Below, one piece after another: positions 8,335 through 16,524 of a stretch of 35,367 bases of DNA. Under the pieces are notes generated by a model, which saw only the letters and a list, made by a program, of their open reading frames with translations, did not search any database and was not told the DNA's origin. The DNA lies in the NCBI GenBank assembly GCA_030706285.1, contig JAUZOU010000003.1:1-35367 (forward strand). The letters run 5' to 3'. The position numbers and the translations under genes are program-made. How positions within the stretch are numbered: the first letter of the stretch is position 1; each line of letters begins with the position of its first letter. This DNA is from Bacteroidota bacterium. Lineage in GTDB: Bacteria; Bacteroidota; Bacteroidia; Bacteroidales; UBA1402.

Positions 8335-11300
8335 TCAATATTGGATATCAGCCGTCGAGTAAAGATCTGGCAGATCCTCACTCAGCCAAATTTTACGGGA
8401 TTGAGTGAATCGTTTAAAATCGTTCGCTGCCGGATGTCCGGCATAAGGCACATAAAAATGATGTTTCAGGGAAGCGGCATACGCATTTCTCCAAAGCAGG
8501 ATATAGCTGATATCGAACGGCTCGATCAAAGGAGCCAGCACATTGGTGTAAAAGTCAGGGATCAGAATGCCTTCCAGACCGGTCTCGGCCAGGACGGGTA
8601 TTTTTCCGGTTTTGCGTGCATAATCGGTCACTGTCCGAAGACCTTCGCTCATTCGTTGACGATAATCAGCCACGGACCGGTCCGTCTTGTCCCAATGCAG
8701 GTAGAAATCAAAACCGACCACGTCGACCCACTTGTCTCCAGGATAATAAGTCAGGAAGTCGGCCTCTTCTTTTACGTCGTTCGGCGAAAAGGCATACAAG
8801 AGTTGATGCACCTGCCGGACATCGCGCAGATACGCCTCGGTCATGCGGTAAAGGGCCTTGTATTCTTCGGGCGTGCATTGACGGGAGCCCCACCAAAACC
8901 AAGTCCCGCTCATTTCGTGATACATCCGGAAAATGACAGGGATGGGCTTTCCGTCGGCCGCTTTAAGACTGAAGAAAAAATCGGCTAGCCGGTCAAGCCT
9001 TTTCAGATAAGCCTCATGATGTACACCTCCTGGCAGGATACTCCGAACAACAGTATCCTGGGCACAGTCCCAGGCATCTTTGCCGGTGGCGATGTTGAAG
9101 GCATGGAAACTGACCGTATTGACCGAACCCCGGTCGTAGACTTCGCGCATCAGGCGACGCATGTCGGTAAAGGCAACAGAATCCAGATTCCTGCCGGCAC
9201 CTACGTCCAGACCACCCAACTCCCAACCTACAACGGCCGGATAGTCACCTGCCGTCTCCTTAACATCAGACCGTCCGGATTCGTTGAACCAGTTGTGTCC
9301 ATAGGCCGGATCGTCCTGATGGCCAAATAGGATGCCCTTGCCCAGGCTTTTTCGAAGATTCGCAAAAAGCGCTTTGGTCCGGTCCGTGGCCAATGAGTCG
9401 GCTATAACAGGTTCCTTTGAAAGCAAAGAGGCATATTTTTTGATTAACGGCACGGTCTGATCGACGTTAAAGACCGAATTCAGCCCTTGTTCTTCTTGCG
9501 CCGGGTCTCCCAGATAATCGTCGCCGGGTTGCCAGTACAGATGGCGGGGTCGCCCAAACCCACCCCAGGCCCAAATGTTGCAGCCTGCCAAAACGCCGTC
9601 TGTGGCAGATGACCGGAGAATGCGTTCAAAAGCGGACTGATAATAGGCATCCCGGCAAACCGTCCCATCCGTCGGTTCGTACCGGTGATGATCTCGCGGG
9701 AAGCCGAATTCTTCGAGGACGATGGGCTTTTGAAGTTTTCTGGCCACCGCTTCATGTTCTTCCATGTAGGCAACGGTGCTGTCCACGCTTTTTCCCAAGG
9801 AACCCGGAATGTCTTTCACGTCAAGCCAGCTCCAGTTTTTGGGCCAGATGTGCATGACCAAGTAATCGATGTTCGGGTCGGCATGGGTCTCTTCAAACAG
9901 CTTGAGGTCTTCCTCGCAACCGTGTTTTCCTTCGGTCCCGATCGTGACCAGGTGATGGCAGTCGAGCGATTTGATGTAGGCGGAAATGTCGCGGAGCCAA
10001 CGAGAAAATGCCGGTTTGCCCTCTTCCGAAAAAGCACGCGGCTCGTTACCGATTTCCCAGGCAAAAATAGCCGGGTCTTCCGTATATTTCCGGCCATTGT
10101 AGCAGTTTTGGCGCTCCAGAACATGACGAATATGATGTTTCAATAATTCCGTGCAGCTGTCACAAAAGGCATATTGTTTGACAAAATTCAGGTAGGCCGG
10201 CCAACCATCAATATTGGGGATGGGCGCTTTTCCCTTGCCCGCCCATTCCAGGTATTGCCCGTATCCACCGGACCATTCCCAGGCATTGGTAAAAAAGAGC
10301 ACCGCCTTCATGTCGCGTTTTCCCAGTTCCGACAATAGAAAATCGAGTCCGTCAAAAATGGAATCGTTGTACACACCTGGTTTCAGCTGCAGGGTCGGCT
10401 CTACTTTCGTCGGCACTCCATTGGGACCGTCCGCCCCGATGAGCACGCGCAGGTTGGTGATGCCGTTCGCCTTCATCAGGTCTAGTTCCCGCAGCAACCG
10501 GACACGGTCACCTCCTCTCCCCGGCGAACCGAGGATGGCGCCATACCAGAAATTGGCACCAATGAAGCGATACGGCCTTCCGTTAATTACAAAATGGCAG
10601 CCTTGCTTCTGGACAATGCCTTGGGGCTTCTTCGCATCGTTTTCGGAGGCAATCACGGTAAACCTCGCAATCAACGAGCCTGTCCGAACCTCGAAATCAC
10701 CGGGTTCAAGCGTCTGACGGTTTTCGGAGTCGATGAAGCTCATCTCTTTCGGAGTCAACGTAAAGGTGACAGTCTTGGTTTCTCCCGAATTCAGACTGAT
10801 TTTGTCAAACCCTTTCAACCTACGCTTATCGGGAGCGAGGGAAGCCACCAGATCGGATAGGTAGAGCAGGACGGCCTCCTTGCCTTGGAGCTTCCCCGTA
10901 TTGGTGACGTCCACCGACACCTCCAGATTGTCCCCGGCCCGCACAGTCGTAGAAGACAGCCTCAGCCGGTCATAGCGGAAACTGGTATAGCTCAGGCCTG
11001 TCCCAAACTCCCATTGAGGAGAATAATCGGATTCATAGTTATACATACCTTCGGCCTTTAGTTGTTCCTCTGCATATTTATGCCAATCCGGAATGAGAGA
11101 CTGCGGATAGCGCGGATAGTTAAACGGAAGTTTGCCACTCGGATTCACAGCTCCGCACAAAAGGTCAGCCAAGGCATCAGCCCCATAATTTCCCGGAAGA
11201 TAGGTCATTAGAACGGCTTTCATATCCTTCTCGAAACGGCTGATGATGCGCGGACGTCCTTCGTTAAGCACCAGCACGATAGGCTTGCCTGTAGCAACCA

Positions 11301-12912
11301 ATCGCTGCGCCAACTGTGTCTGCAGGTCCGAAAGATAGAGGTCCTGCAAATCGCCGGGCTTTTCCGCGTAACTGTTCTCACCGAGGCAAAGCACCACGGC
11401 ATCGACGGAAGCGGCAGCTTTGACGGCTTCATCCATGTTATCTACCGTTTCCTCCCAATACTTGCCACCTTCCACATAACGGACGCCCGGCACGTAGGTC
11501 ACCCTGTCGCTCCCGAATGTCTGTTGCAACGCTTCGAGTATGGTATGATAGGGTTCCGTAAAACGGGGCGCTTTCTCACCTTGCCAAGAGTAGGACCAAC
11601 CGCCGTTGAGGGCACGCATGGAATGGGCATTCGGACCGGTCACCAACAAACGAATCCCTTTTTTGAACGGCAGCACACCATCCTCGTTTTTTAAAAGCGT
11701 AATGGCTTCTGCTGCGGTTTCACGGGCTTTCGCCTGATGGGCAGCACTGGCAAATTCCGGATAATCCTTTCGGTCATCCCAAGCCTTGTCAAAAAGGCCA
11801 AGCCGCTGTTTTAGCTTCAGTATACGCCGTACGGCATCGTCGATACGCGTCATGGAGACACTTCCTTCGTTGACTAGTTCGATCAGATCGTCACAGAACC
11901 GGAAGTCGTAGGGTATCATGGACATGTCAATCCCTGCATTGACGGCCAAACGGACAGCATCCTTGCGAGAGGAAGCCACGCGATCTCTCCGGTAAAGATT
12001 CTCAATATCGTTCCAATCGGTGACGACCACCCCTTCAAATTTCAGCTCATTTTTGAGCAAATCAGTTATGATGCGTTTGCTGGCATGAACCGGTTCACCA
12101 TTGATAAGGCCGGAATTGACCATAATGGAAGAAAGACCGGCATCGACAGCCGCTTGAAAAGGAGGCAAGTGATATTCCCTAAGTACAGGATCCGGAATGC
12201 TGGCCGGAGTCCGGTCTTTGCCCGAAACCGGCACAGAATATCCCAGATAATGCTTGGCACATGCCGCCAGATGCAGACCGTCGATGTCAGGTCCCTTCGA
12301 GCCCTGATAACCGTGTACCATTTCGGTACCCAAAGCTGACACCAAGTACGGATCTTCCCCGAAAGTCTCCCACAGACGAGGCCAGCGGGGATCCACTCCA
12401 AGATCCAATACCGGTGAAAAGTTCCAGGGTAAGGAACATGCACGGGTTTCATAGGCAGACATTTCAGCGCAAGCTCTCACTAACTGACGGTTAAAAGTGG
12501 CCGCCTGTGCTATTTGTTGTGGAAACATCGTCGCACCTTTAGTATAGGTCGCCCCATGGATGGCGTCGACCCCATAGATCAACGGAATTGTCAACGGTGT
12601 CTTCCGTGTCTGTTGTTGAAGTAATTTCACCATCCGGTTCCATTCTTCCGGGCTATGGGCCACATTGTCCCATGTGTTCAGCACCGATCCGATGCGATAG
12701 TCCACGATGCCTTTTCTGATCATGGAATCAACCGGCTGATAAGTTTTCTGGTCCACAAAAACATCAATGGTCACCTGAGCCATCTGTCCGACCTTTTCCT
12801 GCAGACTCATCCGTTTCAGCAACGCCTCAACATCCACTGATTGCTGAGCAGACACCATAATGGGCGTCCATAGAACCGCCAACAAGGAGAGCATATGAAT
12901 AGGGTTTTTCAT
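8335..12912 (-). CDS. Trimodular glycosidase GH3-GH5_7-GH26 (beta-glycosidase plus two mannanase modules)
   Basis: One uninterrupted 1525-residue frame holds three catalytic units. Residues 1-23 are a signal peptide ending VSAQQ with no lipobox, which suggests the periplasm. Residues 25-755 are a full GH3 beta-glucosidase-type enzyme: GVVVTDWND with nucleophile Asp299, GENSYAEKPGD with acid/base Glu517, and a C-terminal fibronectin III-like domain ending near 755. Residues about 768-1150 are a GH5 mannanase resembling subfamily 7: AWEIGNEPR with acid/base Glu957 and IVLEEFGFPR with nucleophile Glu1068. Residues about 1170-1525 are a GH26 module: FRMYHEMSGTWFWWG with acid/base Glu1333 and VLAETGLEG with nucleophile Glu1443. 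All six catalytic residues are present. It would degrade imported glucomannan chains and remove terminal beta-glucosyl or beta-mannosyl units. It lies 6 bases after the CE7 gene. GH5-GH26 fusions are known in Prevotella; I do not recall GH3 joined to both. Confidence 0.94.
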   Translation of the reverse strand: MKNPIHMLSLLAVLWTPIMVSAQQSVDVEALLKRMSLQEKVGQMAQVTIDVFVDQKTYQPVDSMIRKGIVDYRIGSVLNTWDNVAHSPEEWNRMVKLLQQQTRKTPLTIPLIYGVDAIHGATYTKGATMFPQQIAQAATFNRQLVRACAEMSAYETRACSLPWNFSPVLDLGVDPRWPRLWETFGEDPYLVSALGTEMVHGYQGSKGPDIDGLHLAACAKHYLGYSVPVSGKDRTPASIPDPVLREYHLPPFQAAVDAGLSSIMVNSGLINGEPVHASKRIITDLLKNELKFEGVVVTDWNDIENLYRRDRVASSRKDAVRLAVNAGIDMSMIPYDFRFCDDLIELVNEGSVSMTRIDDAVRRILKLKQRLGLFDKAWDDRKDYPEFASAAHQAKARETAAEAITLLKNEDGVLPFKKGIRLLVTGPNAHSMRALNGGWSYSWQGEKAPRFTEPYHTILEALQQTFGSDRVTYVPGVRYVEGGKYWEETVDNMDEAVKAAASVDAVVLCLGENSYAEKPGDLQDLYLSDLQTQLAQRLVATGKPIVLVLNEGRPRIISRFEKDMKAVLMTYLPGNYGADALADLLCGAVNPSGKLPFNYPRYPQSLIPDWHKYAEEQLKAEGMYNYESDYSPQWEFGTGLSYTSFRYDRLRLSSTTVRAGDNLEVSVDVTNTGKLQGKEAVLLYLSDLVASLAPDKRRLKGFDKISLNSGETKTVTFTLTPKEMSFIDSENRQTLEPGDFEVRTGSLIARFTVIASENDAKKPQGIVQKQGCHFVINGRPYRFIGANFWYGAILGSPGRGGDRVRLLRELDLMKANGITNLRVLIGADGPNGVPTKVEPTLQLKPGVYNDSIFDGLDFLLSELGKRDMKAVLFFTNAWEWSGGYGQYLEWAGKGKAPIPNIDGWPAYLNFVKQYAFCDSCTELLKHHIRHVLERQNCYNGRKYTEDPAIFAWEIGNEPRAFSEEGKPAFSRWLRDISAYIKSLDCHHLVTIGTEGKHGCEEDLKLFEETHADPNIDYLVMHIWPKNWSWLDVKDIPGSLGKSVDSTVAYMEEHEAVARKLQKPIVLEEFGFPRDHHRYEPTDGTVCRDAYYQSAFERILRSSATDGVLAGCNIWAWGGFGRPRHLYWQPGDDYLGDPAQEEQGLNSVFNVDQTVPLIKKYASLLSKEPVIADSLATDRTKALFANLRKSLGKGILFGHQDDPAYGHNWFNESGRSDVKETAGDYPAVVGWELGGLDVGAGRNLDSVAFTDMRRLMREVYDRGSVNTVSFHAFNIATGKDAWDCAQDTVVRSILPGGVHHEAYLKRLDRLADFFFSLKAADGKPIPVIFRMYHEMSGTWFWWGSRQCTPEEYKALYRMTEAYLRDVRQVHQLLYAFSPNDVKEEADFLTYYPGDKWVDVVGFDFYLHWDKTDRSVADYRQRMSEGLRTVTDYARKTGKIPVLAETGLEGILIPDFYTNVLAPLIEPFDISYILLWRNAYAASLKHHFYVPYAGHPAANDFKRFTQSRKIWLSEDLPDLYSTADIQY

Positions 12913-12918
12913 AACAAC

Positions 12919-14670
12919 TTACATTCCGAGTTTCTTTTTGAAAAAATCCATGTGCAGATCGTTCCATTCCACCGGGGTTCCGTGTCCCTGTTCACGGTAT
13001 ATCCGGTACTGTTTTTCCGATCGGATCAGATTATAACCGACAAAATTGGTGTGATTCGGACAAACCTCATCCTGCAATCCGGCAGCCATCAATATGGGAC
13101 ACTGGATCCATCCGGCCAGGTTCTTGATGTCGAAGTAGGTCAGTATGTCGTATACCTGTTCCCAAGTCTTGTCCGGATGAAGGGCGAGATAGGTTTCGAA
13201 GGCGCTGCGGGGCCAGCTCACAATCCGGAAATAGTCGCGGTAATCGGACAGGAACGGTACGGCCGGAGCAGCAGCCTTGATGCGATGGTCCAGAGCACAG
13301 GCAGCCAACGTGAAGGCTCCACCTTGGCTTCCACCTTCGGCAACAATCCGATCGGCGTCCACTTCAGGACGAGAAACTAGGAAATCCACTCCACGCACCA
13401 GATCCATGAAGGCTCCACGGTAGTAGTAGTTTTCCTTGCTATCCAGCCCCCAAATGAGCCAATCGCCCCAGAAATCTTTCTGGATGGCCTTCTGGATACC
13501 CTGCCCACGCACGGAAAGCACAAAGCTGGCAAAGCCGGGTTCACCGTCGGTGAGCGGATACCAAGGTTCGGAACCATACCCCATATAATAGATGATGGCC
13601 GGATACTTGCCGGGAGTCTTGGGCACAGCGTAAAAGCCTTCGATGGTGAGCTCCCCGAACGACTTCATCCACACATGATAGATGTTTCGGGCACCGGTGG
13701 ACCGTTCCGGAATGAGTTCCATCCGGTATTCCGGATTCACTTTTTTCAGTTCGACCAGCGATTGCTTCCAGAAGGCTTCAAAATCGGGCTTGGCATCGAC
13801 GGGAGAGACAATTTTTTCAGGTTCGTATCCGATGTTGAATTTTTCGACGTTGCCGATGACCCCCTCTTTCTCAACAAACAGGGTACAGCGGTAAAAACCG
13901 GGAGTGGGCAAATGGAAAGGCACGTTGGCGGAAAGACTGGCTCCTGGTTTCAGCGTAAAGGACCGGACGATACTGTCCACCGGTGCATACATGTCGGTCT
14001 TCAGCACCAGCACCACATTGAATCTGGCATTCTCCCGAACCGTATTTTTCAACGACAACGTCATTTCCTGTTTTTGGCCCTGCATGAATACCCATTGGTC
14101 GGCCGGAAAATCCCATTGCAGCTTGATGGCATCTGTAACACCCAAAGGACGCACCAGCGTATGGTCCGTTATCAGGCCGCCCCCTCCTACTCCGTCGTAG
14201 ACACGAACAGCCATGACATTGGGCCGGCCGAAAAGGACATAGCCGGCAGGGACGACATACACTCGCTTCTGACCGTATTTGCTGACATATTCCGGCGGCA
14301 TTCCACCCGTTACTCCGATGCGACGGCCATTGAAATAAAATTCATCGGCATCGTCCGCATTCGTATACCGTATCATGATGCCACCATATTTCTGAACCTG
14401 TGCTTTCAACGTCTCAGGCAAGACGACTTGCTTACGGTACCAACCGAAACCGTCCCGGTCTGGAAAGCCTTGGTCCTCCCAACATTTGGAGGAGCTGATG
14501 ACCTTCCATTCACGATCGTCCAAACTGGGAGAAGCGCCATCCGGCTGGTCACCGATGGCGAACTTCCATTGGTCGTCAAGCACCAGTTCGGAAAATTGTG
14601 CCTGCGCTTCCAACGTCTTTCCGACATTAAGCAAACAGACGAAAGAAAGTAGTATGAGCATTCGTTTCAT
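12919..14670 (-). CDS. CE7-family acetyl esterase with N-terminal jelly-roll domain
   Basis: The 583-residue protein has a signal peptide (about 1-24, ending LEAQA). Residues about 28-180 resemble the sugar-binding jelly-roll found in GH2-like proteins (DREWKVI, WYRKQVVLP, YFNGRRIGVTGG). A second beta domain follows at about 190-280. The alpha/beta-hydrolase from about 290 to 583 is of the acetyl xylan esterase/cephalosporin-C deacetylase type: SVRGQG, EGGSQGG with Ser448, GLQDEVCP with Asp534 and EQGHGTP with His563. In this context it would deacetylate acetylated galactoglucomannan oligosaccharides. Ordinary CE7 enzymes are about 320 residues, so the N-terminal half is extra. ATG at 14670 is chosen because it starts the signal peptide and leaves 7 bases after the GH26 gene; the open frame to 14703 would overlap that gene. 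Confidence 0.9.
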   Translation of the reverse strand: MKRMLILLSFVCLLNVGKTLEAQAQFSELVLDDQWKFAIGDQPDGASPSLDDREWKVISSSKCWEDQGFPDRDGFGWYRKQVVLPETLKAQVQKYGGIMIRYTNADDADEFYFNGRRIGVTGGMPPEYVSKYGQKRVYVVPAGYVLFGRPNVMAVRVYDGVGGGGLITDHTLVRPLGVTDAIKLQWDFPADQWVFMQGQKQEMTLSLKNTVRENARFNVVLVLKTDMYAPVDSIVRSFTLKPGASLSANVPFHLPTPGFYRCTLFVEKEGVIGNVEKFNIGYEPEKIVSPVDAKPDFEAFWKQSLVELKKVNPEYRMELIPERSTGARNIYHVWMKSFGELTIEGFYAVPKTPGKYPAIIYYMGYGSEPWYPLTDGEPGFASFVLSVRGQGIQKAIQKDFWGDWLIWGLDSKENYYYRGAFMDLVRGVDFLVSRPEVDADRIVAEGGSQGGAFTLAACALDHRIKAAAPAVPFLSDYRDYFRIVSWPRSAFETYLALHPDKTWEQVYDILTYFDIKNLAGWIQCPILMAAGLQDEVCPNHTNFVGYNLIRSEKQYRIYREQGHGTPVEWNDLHMDFFKKKLGM

Positions 14671-14677
14671 AGCTGAC

Positions 14678-16411
14678 TTATTTAAGATTGGGCATTTGAT
14701 CACGAGTCACCACATAATCGTAGCTGAAGAACTTGTTCCACCAAGCCGCGCCGTTATGGCTGTCCGACTCCGTGTAATAGCCGTTCCATGGCATAAAGTA
14801 CGACCACATGTCACCATAGGCTTTCATGGACGCCGGATCAGGCACGGAACCACATTCGCTGAGCGTGATCAGCTTTCTGCCTCCGAATAGTTTCCGGATC
14901 CGGTTAAAAGAATAATACTGTGAACCGTGTTGATTTTCACCGGGATAGATATCCATACCGATCAAGTCTACATACTCGTCACCCGGATACCAATCGACAG
15001 TAGAAGCATTCGCATCACTAGTCCAGACCCAAATCAGATTGTTGAGGCCATGCACGTTGGTGAAGCGATTGAACATTAGTTTCCATAATGTCTTGAAGGG
15101 AACCGGACCTTTGGCACCCCACCAGAACCAGGTACCAGATGCCTCGTGCAACGGCCGCCAGAGCACCGGTATGCCGGCATCGCGAAATTGTTTCAGGTAA
15201 CCGGCTATCACATCAAGGTCAACGATCATAGCCTGGTACTCATTGGACGTCGTATCCGTCACATTGGACACGTCGAACGTGGTTCCGGATGGCTTCGAAG
15301 AGGAATACGTGTACATCGAACCCGATTTGGTGAGCGGATCGCGCCAATGCCACATCAGCGCTACCAGGCCGTTGTTGTTCCACCAGTCGGCGCCCAGCGT
15401 GAATGGAGCGGAATAGTTCACCCAATTCTGGTTCGGATTGGTATGGTCAACGAAGTCGAAGCAAGTCAGCGCCGGCCATTTGCCGGTATGCTCATGTACC
15501 CAAGTGGCTTCCGTAATATTGGTGCTGTATGCCGCCATCGTCCCAGAAAGTACCTTGCTCCCAAAATTTCCCTTCAGAAAATCGTAGACTCGAACAGCCT
15601 GTGACGATGGATTCGGGGTGACCAACGATGCGGCAATCCGGAAGGGAGTCAATCCGGCTGAGTCGTAGGCCAACGTCACGTAATCATAGTTGGTCCACCC
15701 CCAGTTCTTGACCAATGACAAACTATGGACGCCGGCGGTGAGGTAGATCTCACCCGCAGAAAGGGTCGTCCAGAAAGACACCGCCTCAAAGGACAATGTG
15801 CAGATCAAACCATCATCCACATACAGATCGTTTTGCTTTGCACTGGACATGGTATGGTAGCGCACCGTCAACCGATAATAGCCGTCTTGGTCAGCCTGGA
15901 CGCTAAAGGTCACATTCCCGTCTCCTGAGCTGACGTATCCAGTTCCGGAATAGCCGTTCAGGCTGGTTGCGACAGCGGCAGAGCCTGTCAACGTCGCCTT
16001 TTCCGCTTCAAACACAGTTCCTTCCGGAGCAATGCCTTTGACGGTCTTGAACGGCAGTAAAAGGCTTTTGTTGTAATTTCCGGCATCGTCGTAAAGAGTT
16101 CCGGCCGGAATTTCAAGGATATACGAAGTGTTGCCCGTCAACTCCGTGTCGATGGTCAGCTTTTGGTAAGAAAGTGCCGCCTTCACGACCTTTCCGTTTA
16201 GGGTAATCTGAGGATTGTCTATAAGATAAAATTTTTCGGAGAATTTCAATTCCAGGATCGTGCCTAAGGCTACGGCTGTGTCGCCCGGTTCCGGTGTACT
16301 GCTCGTCAAGGCTGGGCCCTCTTTGTCGCCGTCATTTTCAGGCTTGCAGTTGGTTAAAAAGAGCACCAAAACAAACAGGAAACCCCATCGGAAGGCTTGT
16401 TTTTTGAACAT
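14678..16411 (-). CDS. GH26 endo-beta-1,4-mannanase lipoprotein with Ig-like and CBM35-like domains
   Basis: The 577-residue product starts with a lipoprotein signal (LFLTNC, Cys22) followed by acidic residues (KPENDGDKEG), compatible with export to the outer face of the outer membrane. Residues about 33-125 look like a bacterial Ig-like domain of the SbsA type. Residues about 133-250 look like a CBM35/CBM6-type carbohydrate-binding module (FEAEKATLTG, SGTGYV, YDYVTL). Residues about 270-577 are GH26, with RPLHEASGTWFWWGAKG carrying acid/base Glu423 and ITLSECGSVPDP carrying nucleophile Glu519. It is the probable surface endo-mannanase that makes oligosaccharides for SusC/D. ATG at 16411 is preferred over the open frame to 16483 because it gives the signal peptide. 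A 113-base gap with a stable hairpin precedes it. Confidence 0.93.
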   Translation of the reverse strand: MFKKQAFRWGFLFVLVLFLTNCKPENDGDKEGPALTSSTPEPGDTAVALGTILELKFSEKFYLIDNPQITLNGKVVKAALSYQKLTIDTELTGNTSYILEIPAGTLYDDAGNYNKSLLLPFKTVKGIAPEGTVFEAEKATLTGSAAVATSLNGYSGTGYVSSGDGNVTFSVQADQDGYYRLTVRYHTMSSAKQNDLYVDDGLICTLSFEAVSFWTTLSAGEIYLTAGVHSLSLVKNWGWTNYDYVTLAYDSAGLTPFRIAASLVTPNPSSQAVRVYDFLKGNFGSKVLSGTMAAYSTNITEATWVHEHTGKWPALTCFDFVDHTNPNQNWVNYSAPFTLGADWWNNNGLVALMWHWRDPLTKSGSMYTYSSSKPSGTTFDVSNVTDTTSNEYQAMIVDLDVIAGYLKQFRDAGIPVLWRPLHEASGTWFWWGAKGPVPFKTLWKLMFNRFTNVHGLNNLIWVWTSDANASTVDWYPGDEYVDLIGMDIYPGENQHGSQYYSFNRIRKLFGGRKLITLSECGSVPDPASMKAYGDMWSYFMPWNGYYTESDSHNGAAWWNKFFSYDYVVTRDQMPNLK

Positions 16412-16456
16412 AAAGGAATTGAATGAAAAAATGATAAACGAATCCTTTTCGAATGA

Positions 16457-16479
16457 GGAGCGTTCCGAAGAACAACTCC
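16457..16479 (-). other. UUCG-tetraloop hairpin in the gap between the binding-protein and GH26 genes
   Basis: Read on the minus strand, GGAG-T-TGTTC, loop TTCG, GAACG-CTCC forms a nine-pair stem with one bulged T and one G-T pair, closed by C(UUCG)G, an exceptionally stable tetraloop. No T-run follows, so it is not a standard terminator. It lies in the 113-base gap 16412-16524. Likely roles, by inference, are mRNA stabilisation or a processing boundary that sets different levels for binding proteins and enzymes. Confidence 0.6.
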
Positions 16480-16524
16480 CCATTCTTTACTAACCTAAGT
16501 ATAGAACTAAAAAATAAAAGGCTT

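Noticed and set aside
8335..12912. Possibility that the trimodular glycosidase is several genes with missed stops
   Set aside because: The frame is open throughout, the linkers at about 755-768 and 1150-1170 show no stop or start with a new signal peptide, and all three modules keep their catalytic residues.
16412..16483. N-terminal extension of the GH26 lipoprotein to 16483
   Set aside because: It would put 24 polar residues before a normal lipoprotein signal peptide and would include the UUCG hairpin in the coding region.
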